Shown here: positions 52,232-60,443 of the stretch, one piece after another
Layout: every line of letters starts with the position of its first letter
Numbering within the stretch: the first letter of the stretch is position 1
Source: Breoghania sp. L-A4
GTDB lineage: Bacteria; Pseudomonadota; Alphaproteobacteria; Rhizobiales; Stappiaceae
DNA: 64,000 nucleotides
Direction: 5' to 3'
NCBI RefSeq assembly: GCF_003432385.1
Contig: NZ_CP031841.1
Span: 1,364,001-1,428,000, forward strand
Position numbers and translations under genes: made by a program
The notes under the pieces: model-generated
Database searches by the model: none
What the model saw: the letters and a program-made list of their open reading frames with translations, nothing else
What the model was told of the DNA's origin: nothing

Positions 52232-53478
52232 CCTTCTCGGCGTCAGAACTCGATCGCATCAAGGCGATCCCGATCTCGCAAACCGTCGGTCGCGATGTGA
52301 GCTGGGATGCGTCCAAGTCCAATGTCTCCGCGGGCGATCATTGGGCGTGCTGCCCGTTCCATGCGGAGCGCACGGCAAGCTTCCATGTCGATGACCGGCG
52401 CGGCACCTATAAGTGCTTTGGCTGCGGTGCGGCCGGCGACGGCATTCGATACCTCATGGAACGGCACGGGCTGTCTTTTGTCGAAGCCGTCGAGCTGCTT
52501 GGCGGGCGTGCGGATGCGCCGCCACCGGACCCGGCAGAAGAGGTGCTGCGGCAAGCGGATCGCGCGGCGCGCCAGGTGGCGAGCGAGAAAGCCGAGAACG
52601 CGTTTCGCGAGAAAGAGCGGCGCAAGGCCTATCGGATCTGGAAAGCGGGGCGCGGCTTCGTCACCTCGCCGGGCAATCTTCTCTATTTCCACGGACGCGG
52701 CCTCAGTGCGCCGGAAGACGCGCCGCTGCGCTATCTGCACGAGTGTCCCTATTGGCTGCCGCCTTTGAAGAAAGGCGAGAGGCCGGTGCTGATCTATTCC
52801 GGCCCGGCGATGCTGGCCGCGATCACGGGTCCTGACGGACGGTTCCTCGGCGTGCATATGACGTGGTTCGACAAGGACCGACCCGGCGCAAAACTCTCCC
52901 TCGCGCATCCGGTCACCGGCGAGGATCTGCCGGCCAAGAAAATCCGCGGCTCGAAGAAACGCGGCTGGATCCTGCTGCATGACCCGCGTCGCTATGGTCA
53001 GGCTTTTCAGCGGCTGGTGATCGGCGAGGGGATCGAGACGGTGCGCTCGGTGTGGCAGGCGGAGCTGCGCGTACGCGGGCAGGCGCGGCTCACCACGACC
53101 GGCTATGCGGCCTCGGTCGACCTGCAGCACCTGGGCGGCAAGGCGGTGGCCACGGTGAAGCATCCGACCATGACCGTGACGACCAGCACCGGCCAGCTGC
53201 GCGCCTCACGGGTGCCGGGACCGGAGCCTCATCCCAACGACGAGCGGGCGCTCATGCTTCCTGAGACGATCATTGAGGCCCTGATGCTGGGCGATGGCGA
53301 CAGCGATCGTTTCACGGCCGAACAGGTCCACATGCGGGCGGCACGGCGCTGGATGCAACCGGGCCGCACGATCCGCAGTGCCTGGGCGGATGATGATGAG
53401 GATTTTAACGATCCATTGCGCAGGCCGGCGGCGTCGACCAAGCGCGCGGATGTTTACAGCGGACCAGGGGCGCCATGA
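52228..53478 (+). CDS. CHC2 zinc-finger primase-like protein
   Basis: The 416-residue protein has a DnaG-type zinc ribbon (WACCPFHAERTASFHVDDRR, then TYKCFGCGAAGDGIRYLMER; residues 40-80) and a degenerate Toprim-like part (RLVIGEGIETVRSVWQAELR). The C-terminal 100 residues are specific. Start ATG 52228 lies in the preceding stop. With the following P4-type ATPase it forms the replication pair of the element. Confidence 0.85.
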   Translation: MTFSASELDRIKAIPISQTVGRDVSWDASKSNVSAGDHWACCPFHAERTASFHVDDRRGTYKCFGCGAAGDGIRYLMERHGLSFVEAVELLGGRADAPPPDPAEEVLRQADRAARQVASEKAENAFREKERRKAYRIWKAGRGFVTSPGNLLYFHGRGLSAPEDAPLRYLHECPYWLPPLKKGERPVLIYSGPAMLAAITGPDGRFLGVHMTWFDKDRPGAKLSLAHPVTGEDLPAKKIRGSKKRGWILLHDPRRYGQAFQRLVIGEGIETVRSVWQAELRVRGQARLTTTGYAASVDLQHLGGKAVATVKHPTMTVTTSTGQLRASRVPGPEPHPNDERALMLPETIIEALMLGDGDSDRFTAEQVHMRAARRWMQPGRTIRSAWADDDEDFNDPLRRPAASTKRADVYSGPGAP

Positions 53479-55208
53479 GCGATGACCATGAAGCCTATGG
53501 TGCAATCGTCTCGCGCATTGATGCGGCCGAGGCCTATGACTTTGGCCCAACGGATGGCGGCGATGACACCGCCCCTCCGTCACCCCCCGCAAGCGAAAGC
53601 CATGAGGGCGGCAGTGGACCTGTCAATGAGGCCATTCTCGGTCTTTGCGCCGCGGAACCGGAAACCGATATCGGCAACGGGCGCCGGTTCCTGCATTGGA
53701 ATCGCGATGGCGTGCTCTACGTCGCGCGCATCGGCTGGCATGTCTATGACGGCATGCGCTGGGCGGAAGATGTCGAGGGGCGTTTGATCCGGCCGCTGGC
53801 GCACCAGGTGGTCGAGCGTATCGTGCTGGAAGCGCGGTTGATCGATGCAGCACCCTTCGAGGCAAAGGCGATCGAGGCGGCCAAGGAGGCTGCGGACGCG
53901 CTGACACGCAGCGAGGACAAGGCGGCGGACGCGGGCTTGAAGCGGATCGTTGCTGAGGGTGCGGACGCGGAAAAGGCGCTGAAGGGGCGCAAGTCCGGGC
54001 GCCGGCGTTACGGCAAGACGTCAGGGTCCAGCGGCAAGCTCGACAACATGCTGCGCGAGGGCGCGCCCTATGTCAGCTGGACGGTTTCTGATCTCGACGC
54101 GGACCCTTTGGCGATCAATTGCCAGAACGGCACGATCCGGCTTGTGCAGGGGCTTCATCCGACGGTTCCCGACGCATGGGGTGTCCAGGCGTCGGAGCAC
54201 AATCGGCGCGATCTGATATCCAAACTGATGCCGGTCGACCACAGCCCCGGCGCGTCGGCGCCCTTGTTCCATGAGTTTCTTGAACGGGTGCAGCCGAACC
54301 AGACGATCCGGAAATTTCTGCAGCGCTATTTTGGGTATTGCCTGACGGCGCTGACGACCGAACAGGTGTTCGCCTTCTTCTACGGCGAGGGCCGCAACGG
54401 CAAGTCGACGCTGGTCGATCTGGTGTCGCGCATCCTGGGTGATTATTCCACGACAGTGCCCTTTGAAACACTGGCCGGTGACGAGCGCCGCAAGGGCGGC
54501 GAGGCGACCCCGGACCTGGCCCGGCTGCCCGGCGCGCGCATGGTGCGGGCCTCGGAGCCGGAGCAAGGCATGAAGCTGCGCGAAAGCGTGGTCAAGGCAC
54601 TGACGGGCGGCGAGCCCATTCTGATCCGGCGGCTGCACGCGGAATTCAATGAAGTCTATCCGACCTTCAAGCTGGTGATCTCGGGCAACCACAAGCCGGA
54701 TGTGCGTGGTACCGACGACGGGATTTGGCGCCGGGTGCTGCTGGTACCGTGGGAGATCCAGATCCCGCGCGAGGACGTTGACCAGGGGCTGCCGGACAAG
54801 CTGTGGGCGGAACGTGCCGGCGTCCTCAACTGGATGATCGAGGGCGCGCTCGACTATCTGACCTATGGGCTGGAGGTGCCCGACGAAGTGCGCGCCGCGA
54901 CCGACAGCTATCGCGAGGAAAGCGACCCTGTCGGGGCATTCATCGCGGCGGCGTGTGATATCACCGGCGACCCGAACGACGTGATGACGCCGGGCGCGCT
55001 CTACACCGCTTACAAGATATTTTGTGACCAGGCCGCGTTCAATCACTGGACCGCCTCGACCTTCAATCGGCAGCTGCCACGCAAGGCCTCAAAGCTCGGC
55101 TTCGCCAAGGCCAAGACGAACGGCAACACCGTCTATCGCGGCATTCGTCTCAGGAGCGATTTTGGCTCCGCTCCGATCCCCTCTTACACCCCCGACGGCC
55201 GCGAGTGA
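53475..55208 (+). CDS. Phage/plasmid primase-helicase, P4/D5 family
   Basis: The 577-residue protein has a D5_N-type region (TIRKFLQRYFGYCLTALTTE), then the SF3-type helicase with Walker A FYGEGRNGKSTLVDLVSRIL, LPGARMVRASEPEQGMKLRE and Walker B-like FKLVISGNHKPDVRGTDDGI. The C-terminal winged helix is WTASTFNRQLPRKASKLGFA. Such proteins unwind the origin of satellite phage P4 and related elements. It overlaps the CHC2 gene and is followed by the candidate origin. Confidence 0.9.
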   Translation: MSDDHEAYGAIVSRIDAAEAYDFGPTDGGDDTAPPSPPASESHEGGSGPVNEAILGLCAAEPETDIGNGRRFLHWNRDGVLYVARIGWHVYDGMRWAEDVEGRLIRPLAHQVVERIVLEARLIDAAPFEAKAIEAAKEAADALTRSEDKAADAGLKRIVAEGADAEKALKGRKSGRRRYGKTSGSSGKLDNMLREGAPYVSWTVSDLDADPLAINCQNGTIRLVQGLHPTVPDAWGVQASEHNRRDLISKLMPVDHSPGASAPLFHEFLERVQPNQTIRKFLQRYFGYCLTALTTEQVFAFFYGEGRNGKSTLVDLVSRILGDYSTTVPFETLAGDERRKGGEATPDLARLPGARMVRASEPEQGMKLRESVVKALTGGEPILIRRLHAEFNEVYPTFKLVISGNHKPDVRGTDDGIWRRVLLVPWEIQIPREDVDQGLPDKLWAERAGVLNWMIEGALDYLTYGLEVPDEVRAATDSYREESDPVGAFIAAACDITGDPNDVMTPGALYTAYKIFCDQAAFNHWTASTFNRQLPRKASKLGFAKAKTNGNTVYRGIRLRSDFGSAPIPSYTPDGRE

Positions 55209-55303
55209 GCGGGCAATGCGCCCAAATCAGGGGCGCTGGGGGCGCAAGCGGATGCCCCGTCGCCTTGCTGCCCTTGGGAAGTACGAAGGGAAACAAGGGC
55301 TTC

Positions 55304-55537
55304 GGACGCTAGGGACGCTAGGGACGCAAATTGCGGGTACGCGCGTGAGACTTGAAAGCGGGGTCTGGGGGAAATGCAATTCTCTCTCTCATGCGTTTCT
55401 TCACTTTCATCATCCCTACCTTCCCTAGATCATCGAGAATAGACAAAATAACTATATAAATCAGAATGTTAAGATAGGGAAGTAAGGCCATTATGGCGTC
55501 TTTTGTTGCGTCCCCATCGTCCCCAGCGTCCCTAATG
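55304..55537. other. Candidate replication origin (nested inverted repeats around an AT-rich core)
   Basis: Tandem GGACGCTAG, GGACGCTAG, GGACGCAAA at 55304-55330 are answered by the inverted TTGCGTCCCCATCGTCCCC and AGCGTCCCTA at 55505-55534. Inside these, CCCTACCTTCCCTAG (55414-55428) faces ATAGGGAAGTAAGG (55474-55487), with a very AT-rich core (AGACAAAATAACTATATAAA, 55441-55460) between. It lies directly after the P4-type helicase gene and before the next gene, the expected place for an origin. Confidence 0.5.
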
Positions 55538-55559
55538 TGAACAGAAGGTGGTTCCGGCT

Positions 55560-56222
55560 ATGAAATCAATCGATATCGAGGATCTGGTGCATTGGGCGTT
55601 GCGTGATCAGGCGGTCGGGCATGATCTGTCGGAAGGTGGCTTTGGGCCGGAGGGGCTGCGGTCGAGCTGGCACAGTGTGGAGACGATCCTGCAGCTGGGC
55701 ACCAGGGTCGACACGTTCGGGCGCGCGAACGGGAAGGGCACCATGCACCCGGACGCGGTGCTGGTCGGCGAGGCCTTGCGCGGGATGGACGAGCACGAGC
55801 GTCGGCTTGTTCTGGGCTACGGCATGGCGGGCACACGGCCGGATTGGGATTATGAGCCGGAACTGCGCCCCTTTATCGGGGCCAACGGCAAGCCGGAGGT
55901 GGTCAAGCGGGTGGAGCGGGGGCAACGGGGATTACGCGACGTGCCGCATCGCTGCGATCTGGAGTTGCGCCCATCGCTGGAAGTCGTGGCCCACGCCTGG
56001 TCGATCTATCGCGACTGGCGGTTTGCCCTGGCATTCCTTGCAGCCCTGCTGCGGCCGCGATTGACGAGCCATGCGGTCACCGGACCACGCGCGCCGTTTG
56101 AGCCATGGCTCGGCATGGGGATCTCCGATCTGATCGAGGAACTCATGGAACAGGGGCAGGGTGCTGGCCGGCAAGGCACCGTCTCGGTGCGTGAAGGTCA
56201 TGCGGTCAGCATCGCGAGTTGA
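55560..56222 (+). CDS. Element protein downstream of the candidate origin, function unknown
   Basis: The 220-residue protein from ATG 55560 (AAGGTGG upstream) contains IDIEDLVHWALRDQAVGHDL, ERRLVLGYGMAGTRPDWDYE and VVAHAWSIYRDWRFALAFLA. No domain recognised. It is the last gene in the rightward direction before the Shango genes on the opposite strand. Confidence 0.6.
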   Translation: MKSIDIEDLVHWALRDQAVGHDLSEGGFGPEGLRSSWHSVETILQLGTRVDTFGRANGKGTMHPDAVLVGEALRGMDEHERRLVLGYGMAGTRPDWDYEPELRPFIGANGKPEVVKRVERGQRGLRDVPHRCDLELRPSLEVVAHAWSIYRDWRFALAFLAALLRPRLTSHAVTGPRAPFEPWLGMGISDLIEELMEQGQGAGRQGTVSVREGHAVSIAS

Positions 56223-56932
56223 GGCCTCTGGGGGCAAAAGGCCAGCCCGCTAAACTCAGCGGTTGAGGCGCTAAAGAACCGGCAGGGGTGCCATGCCCGC
56301 GCCGGTGGTCTCATCGGGCGGTCCTGCCGCGACAGGGCTGGCGAGGGGATCAGGACCGCCACGCGAAGCACCCCTTGCCGGTCCTGCCGGTCCGTGTGGC
56401 CCCCGACAGGAGGCAGGGTGGCCACCGCAGCCTCAACCGGGGCTGTATCGGTCAAAGCGCGGCGAGGGCAGGCGGGCCCCCCGGATTTAGGGACCGTATC
56501 CGCCCAAACCACCTGCGGGGGCGCGGCCGCGCAGGATCTCGCCAGTCTGACACGAAACGCAAAGCCTAAAGAGCTAAAGTGCCGGGCTAAATAGCGTGGC
56601 CTGCTGCCGGCACATGGGCGGTTTGTCTCAAACACTGATCGACCGTTTGGAAGGCTGGCGCCGCAAAACGCTCCGGTGCGGCTTGCCCCGCACTGTGATC
56701 GACCGGGGTATCTTTCCATGGACCTGTCGGCCGCCCGGGAGCGCTTCGCGGCCTGAAACATCCGATGGTTGGCGAGCTAAAATTCGCGTTCCTACGTCGT
56801 GGTCGCGCCAATCTGGCTATTCTTGGCTGCGCTCAGCGGATTGTCTTTCCGATGCTCCGGATTGGCGTGGCTCTCGATGTTTCGACCCGACGTACAATCG
56901 GCGGTTTCGCAGATGCGACAGCAGCTCTGCTT
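56223..56932. other. Gene-free stretch at the junction of replication and defence modules
   Basis: About 710 bases with GC-rich open frames in several phases but none with protein-like features. Short inverted pieces (GGTCCTGCCG and CGGTCCTG) are present; no convincing terminator or attachment site was seen. Confidence 0.4.
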
Positions 56933-59155
56933 TCATGACAACATCGCTGATGCGATTGCAGGCAACGTTGCCGCCAGCGCTTTCCGTTCGCTCGCCCAAA
57001 GGCGCCGCAGCACGGAAGATGGCGCGTATTCGTCGTACTTGGCGTCGCCCAGATTTTCGATGAAATCCGCGAGCGCCTCCGCCGTGGGCGTGGGGCTCGC
57101 CGCCATGTGCTCGAGCAGCCGTCGCGCCTCGTCGCAATCCGTGTCGCCAAGGGTTATGCCGGCCTCGTGCGGCCACGCTTTCACGCCAGCGGTTTGAAAA
57201 TACAGGGCAAGAAGCTCGTTCGCCTTGCTTCCGCGCCACGTGAAGAGGTGGGTGCTGTCGTCCTCGGGGATTGCGTTCGTTCGGTTCAGGCGCAGGTCCC
57301 GGTATGCCTCTCGCGCCTCAGTCAGCATCTGGCCGGCGATTGTGTCCAGATAGGCCGGTATTTCATCGTCAAGCAAGACCCGTTGCATTTCCTCGATCAA
57401 TCGATCATGGGCCTGCTCCGCGGGACTGTTTTCGAACAGCGGCACCTTCGCGGCCCTGTGTTGCGCGACCTGCAGCACCTTGCCGTGGTCGTCGACCGTC
57501 TCGACGCGCCAGCGGCGCCCGGCGAACAGAAGGATCGATCCCGGGCCGAGTTTGTTGAAGATCGGGATCGTGCCGAGAAAGCGATCGCCGGCGACGAGCC
57601 GCCATTCCTGGTCTGTGGGAAAGATGGCGTAGAAGTCGCGTGCCGTCGTCAGCTGTTCGCCCTGGGGCCCAAGCATGATCGTGCCGTCAGGTGCTTGCTC
57701 AAGCAGCGGCTCATCGAGCGATGCCATGTGGCGCAGTAAGGTGGCGTAGTCCCCGGGCGCAAGCGCCGAGAGCGGTCCGGACCCACAGATTGCGCGATAG
57801 AGTGCATCTGCCCGCGCACCGCCGCACTCAGCGATGATCGACAGGGTTTGGTGCAGTGCGACCGTGACGATGGCCGGATCGGGCTCCGGCGGCTCGATAA
57901 AGCGCGCCTGCAAGAGCCGTATCGCGGCCACGGCCTGTACAAGGTCGAACCTCAGGCGGTCGAGTGGGCCGCTTTCGGGCACCAGGTAGGGCCCGCGAAT
58001 GTAGATCCGCAGGATAGCCGGGACCCCTTTGCGCCGGCCGCTGCGGCCGAGCCGTTGCTTCAGCGAGGCGAGCGAGCGTGGCGCGCCGATCTGTGCAACC
58101 GATTTGACCGAGCCTAGATCGATGCCGAGTTCCAATGTCGTGCTGGCAACCGCCGTGGTTGGCAAAGAGCCCAGTTTGAGCCGCGCCTCAACCTCGTGGC
58201 GCGCTTCCTTGGAGAGGCTGCCGTGATGGGCGAAGAACTCGTTGGGAGTCCCATGGCGCTCGGCTCGTCGTTGAAGCCGATCAGTCATCGTCTCGACCAT
58301 CTTGCGCGACCCGCCGAAGATGAGATTGTTGCTGCCGCGCAGCGTCGCGAACATGTGGTCGCCGATCTCATCGAGTGCCCGTGCAGGCGGTTGTTCGTTC
58401 TCGACGAGGTCGAAGAAATCGACGTCCGCGGGCTCCACGTAGCCGCGGATCTGTAGCTTGAGTTCCGGCGTTCCGGACGTGGCCTCGATGATCTGGACGT
58501 CGGCGGTGGCCTCCCAGTTCAGCCAGCGTGCCGCGATGGTGAGATCGCCGATCGTGGCGGACAGGCCGATCCGGCGGGCGCGCTTGTCCGCGAACGCATC
58601 GATCCGGCGCAGCAGGCTCGCCAGATGCAGGCCGCGCGGGCCTTGCAGGAAGGCGTGCAACTCGTCGATCACGATGAAATCCAACGCGCCGAAGAGACAC
58701 CGCACGGCGTCGGGCTTCCGGACGAACAAGGCCTCGATCGATTCCGGCGTGATCAGCGCGATGCCGGAGGGGTTGCGCAGCACCTTCGTCTTGGCGCCCG
58801 AGGGAGCATCCCCGTGCCAGCGAACGACGGGAATGTCGAGGCGATCGCACAAGGGCTCCAGCCGGCGGAACTGGTCGTTGATCAACGCCTTCAGCGGGCC
58901 GATATAGAGCGCGGAAAGGCCGCCTCCCTCGTGGTTGGCGATCCGCGTCAGGACCGGCAAAAAGGCTGCTTCCGTCTTGCCCGCGGCCGTCGCGGCGGTG
59001 ACCAGGACGTCGTCCGTTCCTTCCAGAACGGCGTGGATCGTCTTCTCCTGCATATCACGCAGCTCCGACCAGTTCTGCTCCCAGATCCAACGGCGGATCT
59101 CCGGGTGCAGCCGGTCGAAGGCGGCCTCAGAGACGGAGGGAGGCAAGGTCGTCAT
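56933..59155 (-). CDS. sngC: Shango system helicase (SngC-like, DEAD/DEAH, Lhr-type)
   Basis: From ATG 59155 the ~740-residue protein has an SF2 helicase core: Walker A VTAATAAGKTEAAFLP, FIVIDELHAFLQGPRG (DEAH-type DELH), RRIGLSATIGDLT, NNLIFGGSRKMVETM, VASTTLELGIDLGSVKSV and SLKQRLGRSGRRKG. A long C-terminal part, as in Lhr-like helicases, follows. With the ATPase and TerB genes directly upstream this is the Shango anti-phage gene set. It overlaps sngB by 29 bases. Helicase activity is required in characterised systems. Confidence 0.88.
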   Translation of the reverse strand: MTTLPPSVSEAAFDRLHPEIRRWIWEQNWSELRDMQEKTIHAVLEGTDDVLVTAATAAGKTEAAFLPVLTRIANHEGGGLSALYIGPLKALINDQFRRLEPLCDRLDIPVVRWHGDAPSGAKTKVLRNPSGIALITPESIEALFVRKPDAVRCLFGALDFIVIDELHAFLQGPRGLHLASLLRRIDAFADKRARRIGLSATIGDLTIAARWLNWEATADVQIIEATSGTPELKLQIRGYVEPADVDFFDLVENEQPPARALDEIGDHMFATLRGSNNLIFGGSRKMVETMTDRLQRRAERHGTPNEFFAHHGSLSKEARHEVEARLKLGSLPTTAVASTTLELGIDLGSVKSVAQIGAPRSLASLKQRLGRSGRRKGVPAILRIYIRGPYLVPESGPLDRLRFDLVQAVAAIRLLQARFIEPPEPDPAIVTVALHQTLSIIAECGGARADALYRAICGSGPLSALAPGDYATLLRHMASLDEPLLEQAPDGTIMLGPQGEQLTTARDFYAIFPTDQEWRLVAGDRFLGTIPIFNKLGPGSILLFAGRRWRVETVDDHGKVLQVAQHRAAKVPLFENSPAEQAHDRLIEEMQRVLLDDEIPAYLDTIAGQMLTEAREAYRDLRLNRTNAIPEDDSTHLFTWRGSKANELLALYFQTAGVKAWPHEAGITLGDTDCDEARRLLEHMAASPTPTAEALADFIENLGDAKYDEYAPSSVLRRLWASERKALAATLPAIASAMLS

Positions 59156-60443
59156 CCGCGCCGTAACTCGCGTCGCCTTCATCCTCGGCGCCGTCATCTA
59201 TGTCTGCGGTGAGCTGGACTTCTCCCAGCAACGTCCGCCAATTTGTTCCCGGGTTCTGGTCCAGGACGGCCAGCAACTGGACGAAGGCCTTGATGGTGGA
59301 ACGCGGGGTGCGGAAATAGGCCTCCCCGATACGCTGGTTGCAGTAATCCATGAATGCTGCCAGCGCCTCATCCGGCACGAGATGCTTTTCCGGATCGCCG
59401 AGGGCAAATACCTTGCGGATGTTGCCGAGCAGCACGAGCAGCTCTTCCGGCGTCAGGCTCTGGAGGCGGATGACGGGGCCGGTGAAATCGACCAGTCCGC
59501 CGCGCGCGAAGGCGTTTTCCGCTAGGCGCGATTGCAGAGCCGGGTAGCTGTACAGACCCCGGCGCGAATCCATCAGAAATTCAGGCGTGCCACCGAACAG
59601 GAAACCGAGGCCCGAGACACCGCCTTGCAGCACGTCGTTCAGCATGGCGAGAATTTGCTCGAAGTTCTGGTTTCTCGCCTGTGCGCTCTGCAGCTTGTAG
59701 AGGTTCACCATCTCGTCGAACACCACGAGAAGCCCCGAATATCCGGCTTGCCGAACGAAGGCCGCCAGCAGCTTCAATCCTCCATAGACATCCGCATCGT
59801 CGATGATCGTGCGGACACCAAGCGCCTGGCGCGCTTCCGTCTTGGTCGAATATTCACCGCGCAGCCAACGCAGGGCGGCGCCTTTCAGGATCTCGTCGTC
59901 ACCCTCGCTGCCGCGCCAATAGGCCTTGAGCACGGTGGCGAAATCGTAGCCGCCGACCAGATCCTGCAGATGCGCCAACCGTTCATCGATTGTCTGCTCC
60001 ACAGACGAACCGAGATGCTCGCTCTCACGCGCGCACTCGGTGACGAATTTCTCAACCACACTGGCCAGTGCCCCGCCGTCCGGCTTGGTGCGGGTTGCCA
60101 TATTGCGTACGGCTTCGGCGTAGAGGCCACGTGCCTGGCCTCCGGTTGCATGAATGCGCCGATCGGGAGCAAGATCGGCATGGATCGTCACCAGCTTGCG
60201 TTCGAGCGCGATGAGGCGTGTCAGGTTGAGGAAGAAGGTCTTGCCGGCCCCATATTCGCCGATGATGAAACGAAGCGCTGCGCCGCCCTCGGCAATCCGG
60301 TCGATGTCGCGCACGAGAGCCGAGATCTCGCCGACGCGGCCGACCTGAATGTGCTGGAGACCCGCGCGGGGCACAACGCCCGCGGCCAGCGCCTGGAGGA
60401 TCGTATCCTGGTCCTTGCCGCGGATCGGCTTGTGCGTGCTCAT
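59127..60443 (-). CDS. sngB: Shango system ATPase (SngB-like; BrxD/DUF2791-type)
   Basis: Starting at ATG 60443 (ATGA overlap with sngA), the 438-residue protein has Walker A IIGEYGAGKTFFLNL, GLLVVFDEMVNLYKLQ (Walker B) and GLGFLFGGTPEFLMDSRRG (sensor), then VDFTGPVIRLQSLTPEELLV and an acidic tail. This is the P-loop family also found as BrxD in BREX. Between a TerB protein and a helicase it fits Shango better. It is likely a regulator or loader for the helicase. Confidence 0.87.
   Translation of the reverse strand: MSTHKPIRGKDQDTILQALAAGVVPRAGLQHIQVGRVGEISALVRDIDRIAEGGAALRFIIGEYGAGKTFFLNLTRLIALERKLVTIHADLAPDRRIHATGGQARGLYAEAVRNMATRTKPDGGALASVVEKFVTECARESEHLGSSVEQTIDERLAHLQDLVGGYDFATVLKAYWRGSEGDDEILKGAALRWLRGEYSTKTEARQALGVRTIIDDADVYGGLKLLAAFVRQAGYSGLLVVFDEMVNLYKLQSAQARNQNFEQILAMLNDVLQGGVSGLGFLFGGTPEFLMDSRRGLYSYPALQSRLAENAFARGGLVDFTGPVIRLQSLTPEELLVLLGNIRKVFALGDPEKHLVPDEALAAFMDYCNQRIGEAYFRTPRSTIKAFVQLLAVLDQNPGTNWRTLLGEVQLTADIDDGAEDEGDASYGADDDLASLRL

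Noticed and set aside
59127-60443. BREX system (BrxD) interpretation
   Set aside because: No BrxA, BrxB, BrxC/PglY, PglX or PglZ in the window; a TerB-ATPase-helicase trio fits Shango better.
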